This document shows, in pieces, positions 5,329 through 11,346 of a stretch of 12,674 bases of DNA. Each line of letters starts with the position of its first letter. The stretch's first letter is position 1. The stretch lies in assembly GCA_039026555.1 (NCBI GenBank), contig JBCCMB010000075.1, forward strand, positions 1 through 12,674, given 5' to 3'. The position numbers were made by a program, and so were the translations under genes. The stretch is from JBCCMB01 sp039026555 (GTDB lineage: Bacteria > Pseudomonadota > Alphaproteobacteria > Caulobacterales > Hyphomonadaceae). The notes under the pieces were generated by a model. It saw only the letters and a list, made by a program, of their open reading frames with translations. It was not told where the DNA came from and searched no databases.

Positions 5329-7297
5329 CCGCGCTTTCCACCAATTTGACGATATCGCCCATAATGTCGGTGATCTGATAATCCTTGGGCGTGTAGACGC
5401 GCTTGATCCCCACTTGTTTCAGCGCCAACGCGTCCTCTGGCGGAATAATGCCGCCGACCACCAAAGGAATACTGAGCCCTTTTTCGCGCATCAGGCGAGC
5501 GGTTTCTCGCGCCAAATCCAGGTGCGAACCCGATAGAATCGACAAACCGACCACATGGGCGTCAGCGTCGATCGCCTGTTGCACGATTTCTTCTGGCGTG
5601 AAGCGAATGCCGTCATAAACCACGTTCATTCCGCACGCGCGGGCCCGGGTTGCGATCTGCTCAGCGCCGTTGGAATGGCCGTCCAAGCCCGGCTTACCCA
5701 ACACATAGGTCAAGGTCCGTCCCAGCATGTCCGAGACGCGCTCGACTTCTTGTTTGACCGCTTCAATGTCTTCCGCGTCATTGGAATTGACCACCAACGC
5801 CACGCCGGTCGGTCCGCGATACTCGCCAAAGGTCGCCCGCAAAACCTGACCCCATTCGCCCGTGGTGACGCCGGCCTTGGCCGCCTCGATCGAGGCCGGC
5901 ATGATGTTGCGCCCTTCCTGGGCCGCCGCTTTTAAGTTTTCCAGCGCGGTTTCCACCGCAGCTCCATCGCGCGCTTTGCGCCAGGCGCGCAGGCTTTCAA
6001 TCGTCGCGCTTTCCAACATGGGATCGACGGTCATAATCGCGTCGTCGCCGCCGGAGAGCGGGCTTTCCTCAGTGGTCTCGTATTTGTTGACGCCGACCAC
6101 AATCTGGTCGCCGCCTTCAATGCCGCGTACGCGCGCGGTTTGGGACGCCACCAATTCGGATTTCATGTAGTCGACGGCGTCGACGGCGCCGCCCATCTCA
6201 TCAATCTTTGACAGCTCCGCGCGCGCGCCATCCGCCAAATCGTTTGTCCGCGCGTCCACCACATGAGAGCCGTCGAACAGGTCTTCGTATTCCAGAAGAT
6301 CGGTCTCAAACGCCAAAATCTGCTGCAATCGCAGGGACCATTGTTGATCCCAAGGACGCGGAAGGCCGAGGGCTTCGTTCCAAGCGGGTAATTGCAACGC
6401 GCGGCATCGCGCCCGCTTGGACAAGGTCACGGCCAAAGCTTCAATCAGAATGCGGTAAACATTGTTTTCCGGCTGCGGCTCGGTGAGGCCCAGCGAATTC
6501 ACCTGCACGCCATAGCGAAAGCGCAGCGCCTTTTCGTCCGTCACGCCATAGCGTTCGCGACCGATTTCTTCCCACAAATCGACGAATGCGCGCATTTTGC
6601 AAAGCTCGGTCACAAACCGCACGCCCGCATTCACAAAGAAGGAGATCCGGCCGTACACAATCGCGAAATCTTCGTCCGGAACCTGGCCGCCCGCTTTGAC
6701 CGCATCCAACACCGCGCACGCGGTCGCCAACGCGTAGGCCAGCTCTTGTTCCGGCGTCGCGCCCGCTTCCTGCAAATGATACGAACACACGTTTAACGGG
6801 TTCCATTTCGGCGTCTCGGTGTAACACCAGCTCACCATATCCGCGATCAACCGCATGGAAGGTTTGGGCGGAAACACATAGGTGCCGCGCGAGAGATATT
6901 CCTTGATGATGTCGTTTTGAGTGGTGCCGCGCAGGGTCTTGCGATCCGCGCCTTGCTCGTCCGCTAACGCGACATAAAGCGACAACAACCATGCGGCGGG
7001 CGCGTTGATGGTCATCGAGGTGTTCATCTCGGCGACGGGTATCTGGTCGAACAGGGTGCGCATATCGCCCAGATGTCCGATCGGCACGCCGACCTTGCCG
7101 ACTTCGCCCTTCGCTAGGACATGATCCGCATCGACGGCGGTTTGCGTCGGCAGATCAAAGGCGATCGACAGACCGGTTTGCCCCTTGGACAAATTCTTGC
7201 GGTAAAGCGCATTGCTCTCTTTGGCGGTCGAATGGCCTGCATAGGTGCGGAAAATCCACGGTTTATCCGGCGCGTGCTGATAGGTCTTCTCGCCCAT
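5309..7297 (-). CDS. ecm: Ethylmalonyl-CoA mutase (coenzyme B12-dependent)
   Basis: Ecm (formerly MeaA) rearranges (2R)-ethylmalonyl-CoA to (2S)-methylsuccinyl-CoA in the EMC pathway of acetyl-CoA assimilation. The 662-residue protein has the fused acyl-CoA mutase layout. The substrate-binding TIM barrel begins RTYAGHST at 17-24 and continues with NTSMTINAPAAWLLSLY, TTQNDIIKEYLSRGTYVFPP and QLPAWNEALGLPRPWDQQWS, the last being diagnostic of Ecm rather than methylmalonyl-CoA mutase. The C-terminal cobalamin domain carries D539-x-H541-x-x-G544 in GKPGLDGHSNGAEQI, with H541 the lower axial ligand. The start at 7297 is fixed by GGGAGGAG 6 nt upstream, although the frame extends 30 codons further. 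Residues 54-55 read AV where Ecm sequences I recall have GY. It is transcribed alone, away from ccr, and shares an upstream element with it. Confidence 0.95.
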   Translation of the reverse strand: MGEKTYQHAPDKPWIFRTYAGHSTAKESNALYRKNLSKGQTGLSIAFDLPTQTAVDADHVLAKGEVGKVGVPIGHLGDMRTLFDQIPVAEMNTSMTINAPAAWLLSLYVALADEQGADRKTLRGTTQNDIIKEYLSRGTYVFPPKPSMRLIADMVSWCYTETPKWNPLNVCSYHLQEAGATPEQELAYALATACAVLDAVKAGGQVPDEDFAIVYGRISFFVNAGVRFVTELCKMRAFVDLWEEIGRERYGVTDEKALRFRYGVQVNSLGLTEPQPENNVYRILIEALAVTLSKRARCRALQLPAWNEALGLPRPWDQQWSLRLQQILAFETDLLEYEDLFDGSHVVDARTNDLADGARAELSKIDEMGGAVDAVDYMKSELVASQTARVRGIEGGDQIVVGVNKYETTEESPLSGGDDAIMTVDPMLESATIESLRAWRKARDGAAVETALENLKAAAQEGRNIMPASIEAAKAGVTTGEWGQVLRATFGEYRGPTGVALVVNSNDAEDIEAVKQEVERVSDMLGRTLTYVLGKPGLDGHSNGAEQIATRARACGMNVVYDGIRFTPEEIVQQAIDADAHVVGLSILSGSHLDLARETARLMREKGLSIPLVVGGIIPPEDALALKQVGIKRVYTPKDYQITDIMGDIVKLVESAAMEPAE

Positions 7298-7314
7298 CTG
7301 AGGCTCCTCCCAGT

Positions 7315-7331
7315 TATTGCAGTGCAGCATG
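7315..7331. promoter_or_regulatory. TGC-rich element upstream of ecm, shared with ccr
   Basis: TATTGCAGTGCAGCATG lies immediately upstream of the ecm ribosome-binding site, 18 nt from the start codon. Fourteen of its first 16 bases match TATTGCAGCGCAGCAA at 9239-9254 upstream of ccr. Its reverse complement contains CATGCTGCACT, found exactly at 9269-9279 upstream of ccr. The element is an imperfect palindrome. A position so close to the start codon suits a repressor or a site overlapping the transcription start. I infer binding by a common regulator; a PhaR-type protein is one candidate. Confidence 0.5.
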
Positions 7332-7390
7332 CCGCGATCAAAGGCGCTCGACAAGCCTGCCGCTAGGGAGCGCCGCTCAGACCTCACAAA

Positions 7391-7440
7391 AATTTCATAA
7401 CTTATTCTATTGCAAATAGGATAATTAATTGTACATCACA
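7391..7440. promoter_or_regulatory. AT-rich divergent promoter region of ecm and outer-membrane protein gene
   Basis: This is the only strongly AT-rich stretch in the 197-nt divergent gap. It contains a near-perfect inverted repeat, TATTCTATT at 7403-7411 and AATAGGATA at 7415-7423 around GCA (8 of 9 pairs), and a GATAAT (7420-7425) like a plus-strand -10 box. A well-spaced -35 box is not evident, so I call the region but not exact promoters. The repeat could be an operator for either gene. The resemblance of TTGCAAA in it to ScfR/PccR-type sites is weak. Confidence 0.4.
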
Positions 7441-7447
7441 GATCATT

Positions 7448-7489
7448 GGGGGGCGTCGTGACCCCTCATTGTTCGCCACAGAAAGGGGT
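7448..7489 (+). promoter_or_regulatory. Leader with competing hairpins around the ribosome-binding site
   Basis: ACCCCT at 7461-7466 is exactly complementary to AGGGGT at 7484-7489, which contains the ribosome-binding site of the outer-membrane protein gene (6-bp stem, 17-nt loop). The same C-run can instead pair with the G-run at 7448-7453 (4-bp stem, 8-nt loop), which would free the ribosome-binding site. The pairings are visible; a regulatory role is inferred and would require the transcript to start upstream of 7448. Confidence 0.3.
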
Positions 7490-7494
7490 TTCAG

Positions 7495-8280
7495 ATGGTG
7501 TATAAGCTTCTCGCCGCGGCCGGGCTCGCCGCCGTTCTCAGCGCCGCTAGCGCGCAAGCGCAAGAATGGTATGTCGGCGGCTCCATCGGTATCGCGGCCC
7601 AAAGCGATAGCGACAATTCAGGCTCATCAGGCGCTTTCACCACAGGTAACGGCGCTCCAGCTATTCCCTTCGGCACGCCTATCGACGCGGGTACGCCTTA
7701 TGGATGGTCGACTGAGTTTGACGATGGTCTGGCGCTCTCCGCGGAATTTGGAGCCCGGATCGACAACGGACTGCGCGCCGGCGTTGAGTTGACCTATACC
7801 GACGCGGATGTGGACACGCATTCGAACGTTACAATTGGCGGCGGCTCTATCGATGACGTTGATGCGGCCGTGTTGCTGACAGGCTCGGCGGACCAACTCG
7901 GCGCTAGCGTCGCAGATATCGTCGCCGACGGACAAGGCGACATCTCCACAACCGCGCTGTTCGCCAATGTTTATTATGACTTCAATCTTTCCGGCGCGCT
8001 CCAGCCCTATGTGGGCGCGGGGATCGGTTTGGCGGATGTCGAGGTCGACTACTCCCCGTCCGGCGTCGGCATCATCGACGATAGCGAGACGAAATTCGCC
8101 TACCAGATAAAAGCAGGCGCCACGTGGCGCGCGACAGACGCCTGGGAGATCTATGGCGAATACGCGTACCGGGCGACGGAAGACGTTGAGTTAGACAATT
8201 CGCTCTTTCCCGGCACGCTGGACATTGAAAACCAACAATCTGTTTTCAGCATTGGCGCGAGATATCGGTTCGGCGGCTAG
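7495..8280 (+). CDS. Outer-membrane beta-barrel protein (OmpA/Opa-like small porin family)
   Basis: The 261-residue protein begins with a signal peptide of about 22 residues: a K4 positive end, an alanine/leucine-rich core and cleavage at AQA before QEWYVGGSIG. The mature part has alternating polar and hydrophobic strands with aromatic ends: EWYVGGSIGI, ALSAEFGARI, LRAGVELTYT, ALFANVYYDF, LQPYVGAGIGLADV, AYQIKAGATWRA, WEIYGEYAYRA, SVFSIGARYRF. This matches an eight-stranded barrel with long acidic, serine/glycine-rich loops. It ends YRFGG, so the usual terminal phenylalanine is followed by two glycines. There is no OmpA peptidoglycan-binding domain. AAAGGGG 6 nt upstream supports the start. 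It is divergent from ecm and convergent with the transaminase gene. The role is probably structural or a small channel; no specific substrate can be named. Confidence 0.85.
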   Translation: MVYKLLAAAGLAAVLSAASAQAQEWYVGGSIGIAAQSDSDNSGSSGAFTTGNGAPAIPFGTPIDAGTPYGWSTEFDDGLALSAEFGARIDNGLRAGVELTYTDADVDTHSNVTIGGGSIDDVDAAVLLTGSADQLGASVADIVADGQGDISTTALFANVYYDFNLSGALQPYVGAGIGLADVEVDYSPSGVGIIDDSETKFAYQIKAGATWRATDAWEIYGEYAYRATEDVELDNSLFPGTLDIENQQSVFSIGARYRFGG

Positions 8281-8291
8281 TCTGCCTTTTT
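8272..8291 (+). terminator. Intrinsic terminator at the end of the outer-membrane protein gene
   Basis: GGCGG (8272-8276), loop CTAGT and CTGCC (8282-8286) form a 5-bp stem with one G-T pair, followed by TTTTT (8287-8291). The gene's stop codon (8278-8280) is in the loop, and so is the stop codon of the convergent transaminase gene. The T-run lies within transaminase coding sequence, encoding its lysine-rich end. There is no T-run on the minus strand, so it should act only on the plus strand. Confidence 0.6.
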
Positions 8292-9170
8292 GATCCAGTC
8301 GGAATACAAATCGGCTTCAACGCCCATTCTTTCAAAATACCGCGCTTGAATTCGGCGCGTAATCGGTCCGGGCGTTCCATCTGCGATGGGACGCCCGTCT
8401 ATTGATACGACAGGCGCGACGAGGCTGGAGGCGGAGGTTTGAAACGCCTCGCGCGCGGCGAAGGCTTCTTCTAGCGAGAAAGCGCGCTCCTCCAAACGAA
8501 CATCGTTTGGATAAAGATCCGTCACCGCGCCGCGGGTAATCCCGGCGAGAATGCGATTGGATAAGTTTCGCGTCGTCAGCACGCCGTCCGCCGTCACGAT
8601 CCAAGCATTCGACGACGCGCCCTCCGTCACGAGGCCGTCCTCGACCATCCAGGCGTCCCCAGCGCCAGCCTCCACCGCTTTCGTTTTCGCCAAAGCCTGT
8701 GCGAGAAGGCCGGTGGTTTTGATATCCCGGCGCAACCACCGAATATCTGGCGTTGAAATCACCGACAGTCCGGATTTCGCGTGTGGGACGTCGATCAGGG
8801 GCTTGGATTCTGCAAAAGCGAACACGGTTGGGCGCGCTTGAGCCGGCGCAACAAAATCGCGACCGCCAAACGCGCCGCGCGTCACTTGCAAATAAATCTG
8901 GCCCTCGATCAATTTATTACGATCGACCAATTCGCGATGCATGGCGGCGATATCATTCAAATCTGGGGCGGGAGAGAGAGACAATTCGCCTAGGGATCGC
9001 TTCAGCCGTTCGAGGTGGCCCTCAAGGTCCACCAGACGGCCGCCATAAACCGCCGTCACCTCGTAAACCGCGTCACCAAAGAGGAATCCGCGGTCAAAGG
9101 GGGAGATCTGCGCCTGCCCGTGCGCCAAAAAAACGCCGTTCAAATAGGCCCAATCGCAAACTGCGCCCAT
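8277..9170 (-). CDS. dat: D-amino-acid transaminase (class IV PLP aminotransferase)
   Basis: This enzyme interconverts D-alanine and D-glutamate with their keto acids, using pyridoxal phosphate, and supplies D-amino acids for peptidoglycan or degrades them. The 297-residue protein has the class IV fold: ISPFDRGFLFGDAVYEVTAVYGGRL at 22-46, IYLQVTRGAFG near 92-102, and IRWLRRDIKTTGLLAQALAK at 143-162 with the PLP lysine K151. MVEDGLVTEGASSN at 175-188 includes E183, the cofactor-ring glutamate. These motifs fit D-alanine transaminases better than branched-chain transaminases or aminodeoxychorismate lyase, but a relaxed specificity is possible. The start at 9170 has GGGAGG 8 nt upstream. It is divergent from ccr and shares its upstream region. 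Its stop overlaps that of the outer-membrane protein gene in a CTAG. Confidence 0.85.
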   Translation of the reverse strand: MGAVCDWAYLNGVFLAHGQAQISPFDRGFLFGDAVYEVTAVYGGRLVDLEGHLERLKRSLGELSLSPAPDLNDIAAMHRELVDRNKLIEGQIYLQVTRGAFGGRDFVAPAQARPTVFAFAESKPLIDVPHAKSGLSVISTPDIRWLRRDIKTTGLLAQALAKTKAVEAGAGDAWMVEDGLVTEGASSNAWIVTADGVLTTRNLSNRILAGITRGAVTDLYPNDVRLEERAFSLEEAFAAREAFQTSASSLVAPVVSIDGRPIADGTPGPITRRIQARYFERMGVEADLYSDWIKKAD

Positions 9171-9213
9171 ACTCAGGCCTCCCTATTGCTCCGCCCCCGG
9201 GTTAATCGAGCAT

Positions 9214-9281
9214 ATGTCAACAATACGCCAAACGTTGATATTGCAGCGCAGCAATTTAAGCTTGCAATCATGCTGCACTTG
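9214..9281. promoter_or_regulatory. dat/ccr divergent control region with repeated TGC-rich motif
   Basis: The 178-nt gap between dat and ccr holds two copies of the element also seen upstream of ecm: TATTGCAGCGCAGCAA at 9239-9254, whose core is nearly palindromic, and CATGCTGCACTTG at 9269-9281 in the opposite orientation. Between them is TTGCAA (9262-9267). To the left is a further inverted repeat, ATGTCAAC (9214-9221) with GTTGATAT (9234-9241), 7 of 8 paired. AAGCTTG recurs at 9258-9264 and 9286-9292. The motifs lie about 68-110 bp before the ccr ATG and about 70 bp before dat, so one regulator could affect both. I could not assign -35/-10 boxes with confidence. Confidence 0.5.
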
Positions 9282-9348
9282 AGAAAAGCTTGATTTTAAG
9301 CACCCGCAATCAAGATGGGTCATAGGGATAACGGACGGGAGAGGCGAC

Positions 9349-10620
9349 ATGGCCGACGGCGCTGGCGCACGCGAAACAAAAGATCTTTACGGCATGGGTG
9401 AAATCCCGCCGGAATTCCACGTTCCTAAGCAAATGCACGCTTGGGCCATTCGGCGTGAACGCCAAGGTCGTCCTAATCAGGCGATGCAGCTCGAGGTTGT
9501 GCCGACTCCTGAGATCGACAGTGACGAAGTGCTTGTCCTGGTCATGGCGGCTGGCGTCAATTACAACGGCATTTGGGCCGGTCTAGGCGAGCCTGTCTCC
9601 ATGTTCGACGTGCATAAGCAGGATTTCCACGTCGCGGGATCCGACGCCTCGGGTATTGTTTGGGCGGTCGGCCGCAAAGTCACGCGCTGGAAGCCGGGCG
9701 ATGAAGTGGTCATCCACTGCAACCAGGATGATGGCGATGATGAAGAGTGCAATGGCGGCGACCCCATGTACTCAACCTCTCAGCGCATTTGGGGCTATGA
9801 AACGCCGGACGGCTCGTTCGCCCAATTCTGCCGGGTTCAGTCGCGCCAATTGATGTCGCGGCCGAAACACCTGACCTGGGAAGAAGCCGCTTGCTATACG
9901 CTGACGCTCGCGACCGCCTATCGCATGCTATTCGGCCATCGTCCCCATATTCTACGGCCCGGCCAAAATGTGCTCGTCTGGGGCGCGTCGGGCGGTTTGG
10001 GTTCGTTTGCGACGCAGCTGTGCGCCATCACCGGCGCCAACGCGATCGGCGTGGTGTCGGATGACGACAAAAACGATTTTGTCATGTCCATGGGCGCCAA
10101 AGGGGTGCTCAACCGCAAGGATTTCAACTGCTGGGGCCAATTGCCGGAGGTGAACGGCCCAGAGTTCAAGGACTACATGCGCGAATGCCGGAAGTTCGGC
10201 AAAGCCATTTGGGAGCTGACCGACGGCAAGGATGTCGACGTCGTGTTCGAACACCCGGGCGAAAGCACGATGCCAGTCTCCGTCTTCGTGGTGAAGCGCG
10301 GCGGCATGGTGGTGATCTGCGCCGGTACGACGGGCTTCAACCTCACCATGGATGCGCGCTTCTTGTGGATGCGGCAAAAGCGCGTACAGGGCTCGCACTT
10401 TGCGAACCTTAAACAAGCCAGCGCTGCGAACGATCTCGTGATTGATCGCCGCATTGATCCGTGCATGTCGGAAGTCTTCCCGTGGTCGGATGTTCCTGAA
10501 GCGCACGAAAAAATGCTGGATAACAAGCACTTGCCTGGCAATATGGCGGTTCTAGTGAACTCGCCGCGTCCAGGCCTGCGCACGGTCGAAGACGTGCTTG
10601 AAATCGGCCCCTTAGCCTAG
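9349..10620 (+). CDS. ccr: Crotonyl-CoA carboxylase/reductase
   Basis: Ccr reductively carboxylates crotonyl-CoA with CO2 and NADPH to (2S)-ethylmalonyl-CoA, the defining step of the EMC pathway. The 423-residue protein belongs to the medium-chain dehydrogenase/reductase superfamily. Recognisable features are GVNYNG at 69-74, the family insertion with WGYETPDGSFAQF at 148-160, the nucleotide-binding GASGGLG at 212-218, VFEHPGE, and GSHFANL with H350. By recall of the Kitasatospora enzyme, CO2 is held by an Asn, a Phe-Glu pair and a His. The counterparts here appear to be an Asn of NYN, Y150-E151 and H350, so Tyr replaces Phe. GGGAGAGG at 9337-9344 supports the start. Downstream is an inverted repeat and then decayed sequence, so ccr is probably transcribed alone. 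Confidence 0.97.
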   Translation: MADGAGARETKDLYGMGEIPPEFHVPKQMHAWAIRRERQGRPNQAMQLEVVPTPEIDSDEVLVLVMAAGVNYNGIWAGLGEPVSMFDVHKQDFHVAGSDASGIVWAVGRKVTRWKPGDEVVIHCNQDDGDDEECNGGDPMYSTSQRIWGYETPDGSFAQFCRVQSRQLMSRPKHLTWEEAACYTLTLATAYRMLFGHRPHILRPGQNVLVWGASGGLGSFATQLCAITGANAIGVVSDDDKNDFVMSMGAKGVLNRKDFNCWGQLPEVNGPEFKDYMRECRKFGKAIWELTDGKDVDVVFEHPGESTMPVSVFVVKRGGMVVICAGTTGFNLTMDARFLWMRQKRVQGSHFANLKQASAANDLVIDRRIDPCMSEVFPWSDVPEAHEKMLDNKHLPGNMAVLVNSPRPGLRTVEDVLEIGPLA

Positions 10621-10661
10621 GCGGCCTTCCACGCGCAAGAAACGGGCGGCGATCCCGTAAA

Positions 10662-10696
10662 CTCCGATGCGATAAGTCTTCGCGACCGCATCGGAG
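10662..10696. other. 10-bp perfect inverted repeat downstream of ccr
   Basis: CTCCGATGCG (10662-10671) and CGCATCGGAG (10687-10696) pair perfectly around a 15-nt spacer, which can itself form a GTC/GAC inner stem. It lies 42 nt after the ccr stop. No T-run follows on the plus strand, so a classical intrinsic terminator is not supported. It may stabilise or end ccr mRNA, or be an old operator of the pseudogene that begins 8 nt later. Confidence 0.5.
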
Positions 10697-10703
10697 CTTG
10701 GCC

Positions 10704-10884
10704 ATGACGACGCAATCGGAAAAAGCGAAACGCTTTTAAGCGCTCCACGCGGGCGACACGTGTTTGCGCCGCCCAATCCATGGGATATCGGATCGGCCCG
10801 CATTTTGTCGGCTATGGCATTTGACGCGTTAGCGACCACGCGCGCATGCGCGCCTTGCAGGACGCCGGCGCGCCGCAAACCTAA
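10704..10884 (+). pseudogene. Remnant of an isocitrate lyase/PEP mutase-family gene
   Basis: The ATG at 10704 opens MTTQSEKAKRF, hits an in-frame TAA at 10737, and continues ALHAGDT in the same frame. A frameshift then leads into VFAPPNPWDIGSARIL (from 10760) and SAMAFDALATT (to 10840). Joined, these reproduce the N-terminus of isocitrate lyase/phosphoenolpyruvate mutase-family proteins (KAxRFxALHxxxxFVIPNPWDIGSARxL...LGFxALATT). A third frame then reads RMRALQDAGA followed by a stop at 10882, which resembles the later (R)LRAYQDAGAD stretch, as if the middle had been deleted. Intact members are about 250-290 residues, so most of the gene is gone. These enzymes cleave or form C-C or C-P bonds of 2-oxo acids; which one this was cannot be told. 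It is not a true glyoxylate-shunt isocitrate lyase signature. It fills most of the 327-nt gap between ccr and the MAPEG gene. Confidence 0.65.
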
Positions 10885-10947
10885 GCTCTTGTCTTGTGAG
10901 ACGCCAACACGCACCCTCGCGATCACACAGCTTGGGAGGGCTGCGAC

Positions 10948-11346
10948 ATGATACCGATCACTGGCCTCTATATCGGCCTCACCATTCTTCTTGCCGGAAT
11001 TTTAGGAATGCGCGTCGGCCTTTATCGCGGCGCCAAGCGGATCTCCATTCTGCATGGCGACGATATGGAATTGGCGACCCGTATGCGCGCCCACGGCAAT
11101 TTGTTGGAAACGGCTGCGCTCACCTTGCTCGCCATGGCGGCCATAGAGCTTGGAGGCGCCAGCCCCACGCTGCTGCATGGTCTAGGGGGCGCATTCATCC
11201 TTGCGCGCATCGCTCATCCCCTGGGATTAAAAGCCGACGACGTCACGCCGCCGCTGCGGACTATTGGCGCGATGCTCTCTACGCTGGTGATGTTGACGGC
11301 GGGCGGCGTCGCCATCTGGCAGTACGTATCGAAAACGCTGGGCTAA
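10948..11346 (+). CDS. MAPEG family membrane protein
   Basis: The 132-residue integral membrane protein has four hydrophobic segments (about 4-24, 52-69, 74-92, 104-126). The family signature is RMRAHGNLLETAAL at 45-58, in which R45, H49, N51 and E54 match the conserved R-x-x-x-H-x-N-x-x-E pattern of the MAPEG superfamily (membrane-associated proteins in eicosanoid and glutathione metabolism). Bacterial members such as the YecN group are small; glutathione-transferase or peroxidase activity is known for some, but not shown for this type. GGGAGGG 7 nt upstream of the ATG is a strong ribosome-binding site. It stands alone between two decayed sequences. Its stop codon sits in the loop of a short perfect hairpin. 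Confidence 0.88.
   Translation: MIPITGLYIGLTILLAGILGMRVGLYRGAKRISILHGDDMELATRMRAHGNLLETAALTLLAMAAIELGGASPTLLHGLGGAFILARIAHPLGLKADDVTPPLRTIGAMLSTLVMLTAGGVAIWQYVSKTLG

Noticed and set aside
4467..5378. A 303-codon plus-strand frame inside the transporter
   Set aside because: It is very rich in arginine with no membrane or domain pattern, which is typical of a shadow frame in GC-rich DNA; the transporter frame has clear EamA repeats.
7298..7387. A 30-residue N-terminal extension of ecm
   Set aside because: The strong GGGAGGAG at 7304-7311 and family N-termini favour the start at 7297; the extension covers the shared regulatory element.
7298..7494. Possible cobalamin riboswitch upstream of the B12-dependent ecm
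   Set aside because: I found no B12-box (AGYCAGGAGACC-like) or GCCACTG segments, and the leader is short.
9171..9348. tRNA or small RNA gene in the dat/ccr gap
   Set aside because: No cloverleaf-compatible arms, no TTCGA-type loop and no terminator; the repeats there are better read as regulator sites.
9952..10530. A 192-codon minus-strand frame antisense to ccr
   Set aside because: Histidine- and arginine-rich product without a family pattern, fully inside ccr coding sequence.
10612..10926. A 104-codon minus-strand frame in the gap after ccr
   Set aside because: It is the antiphase of the isocitrate lyase/PEP mutase remnant; its product resembles nothing and it runs into the ccr 3' end.
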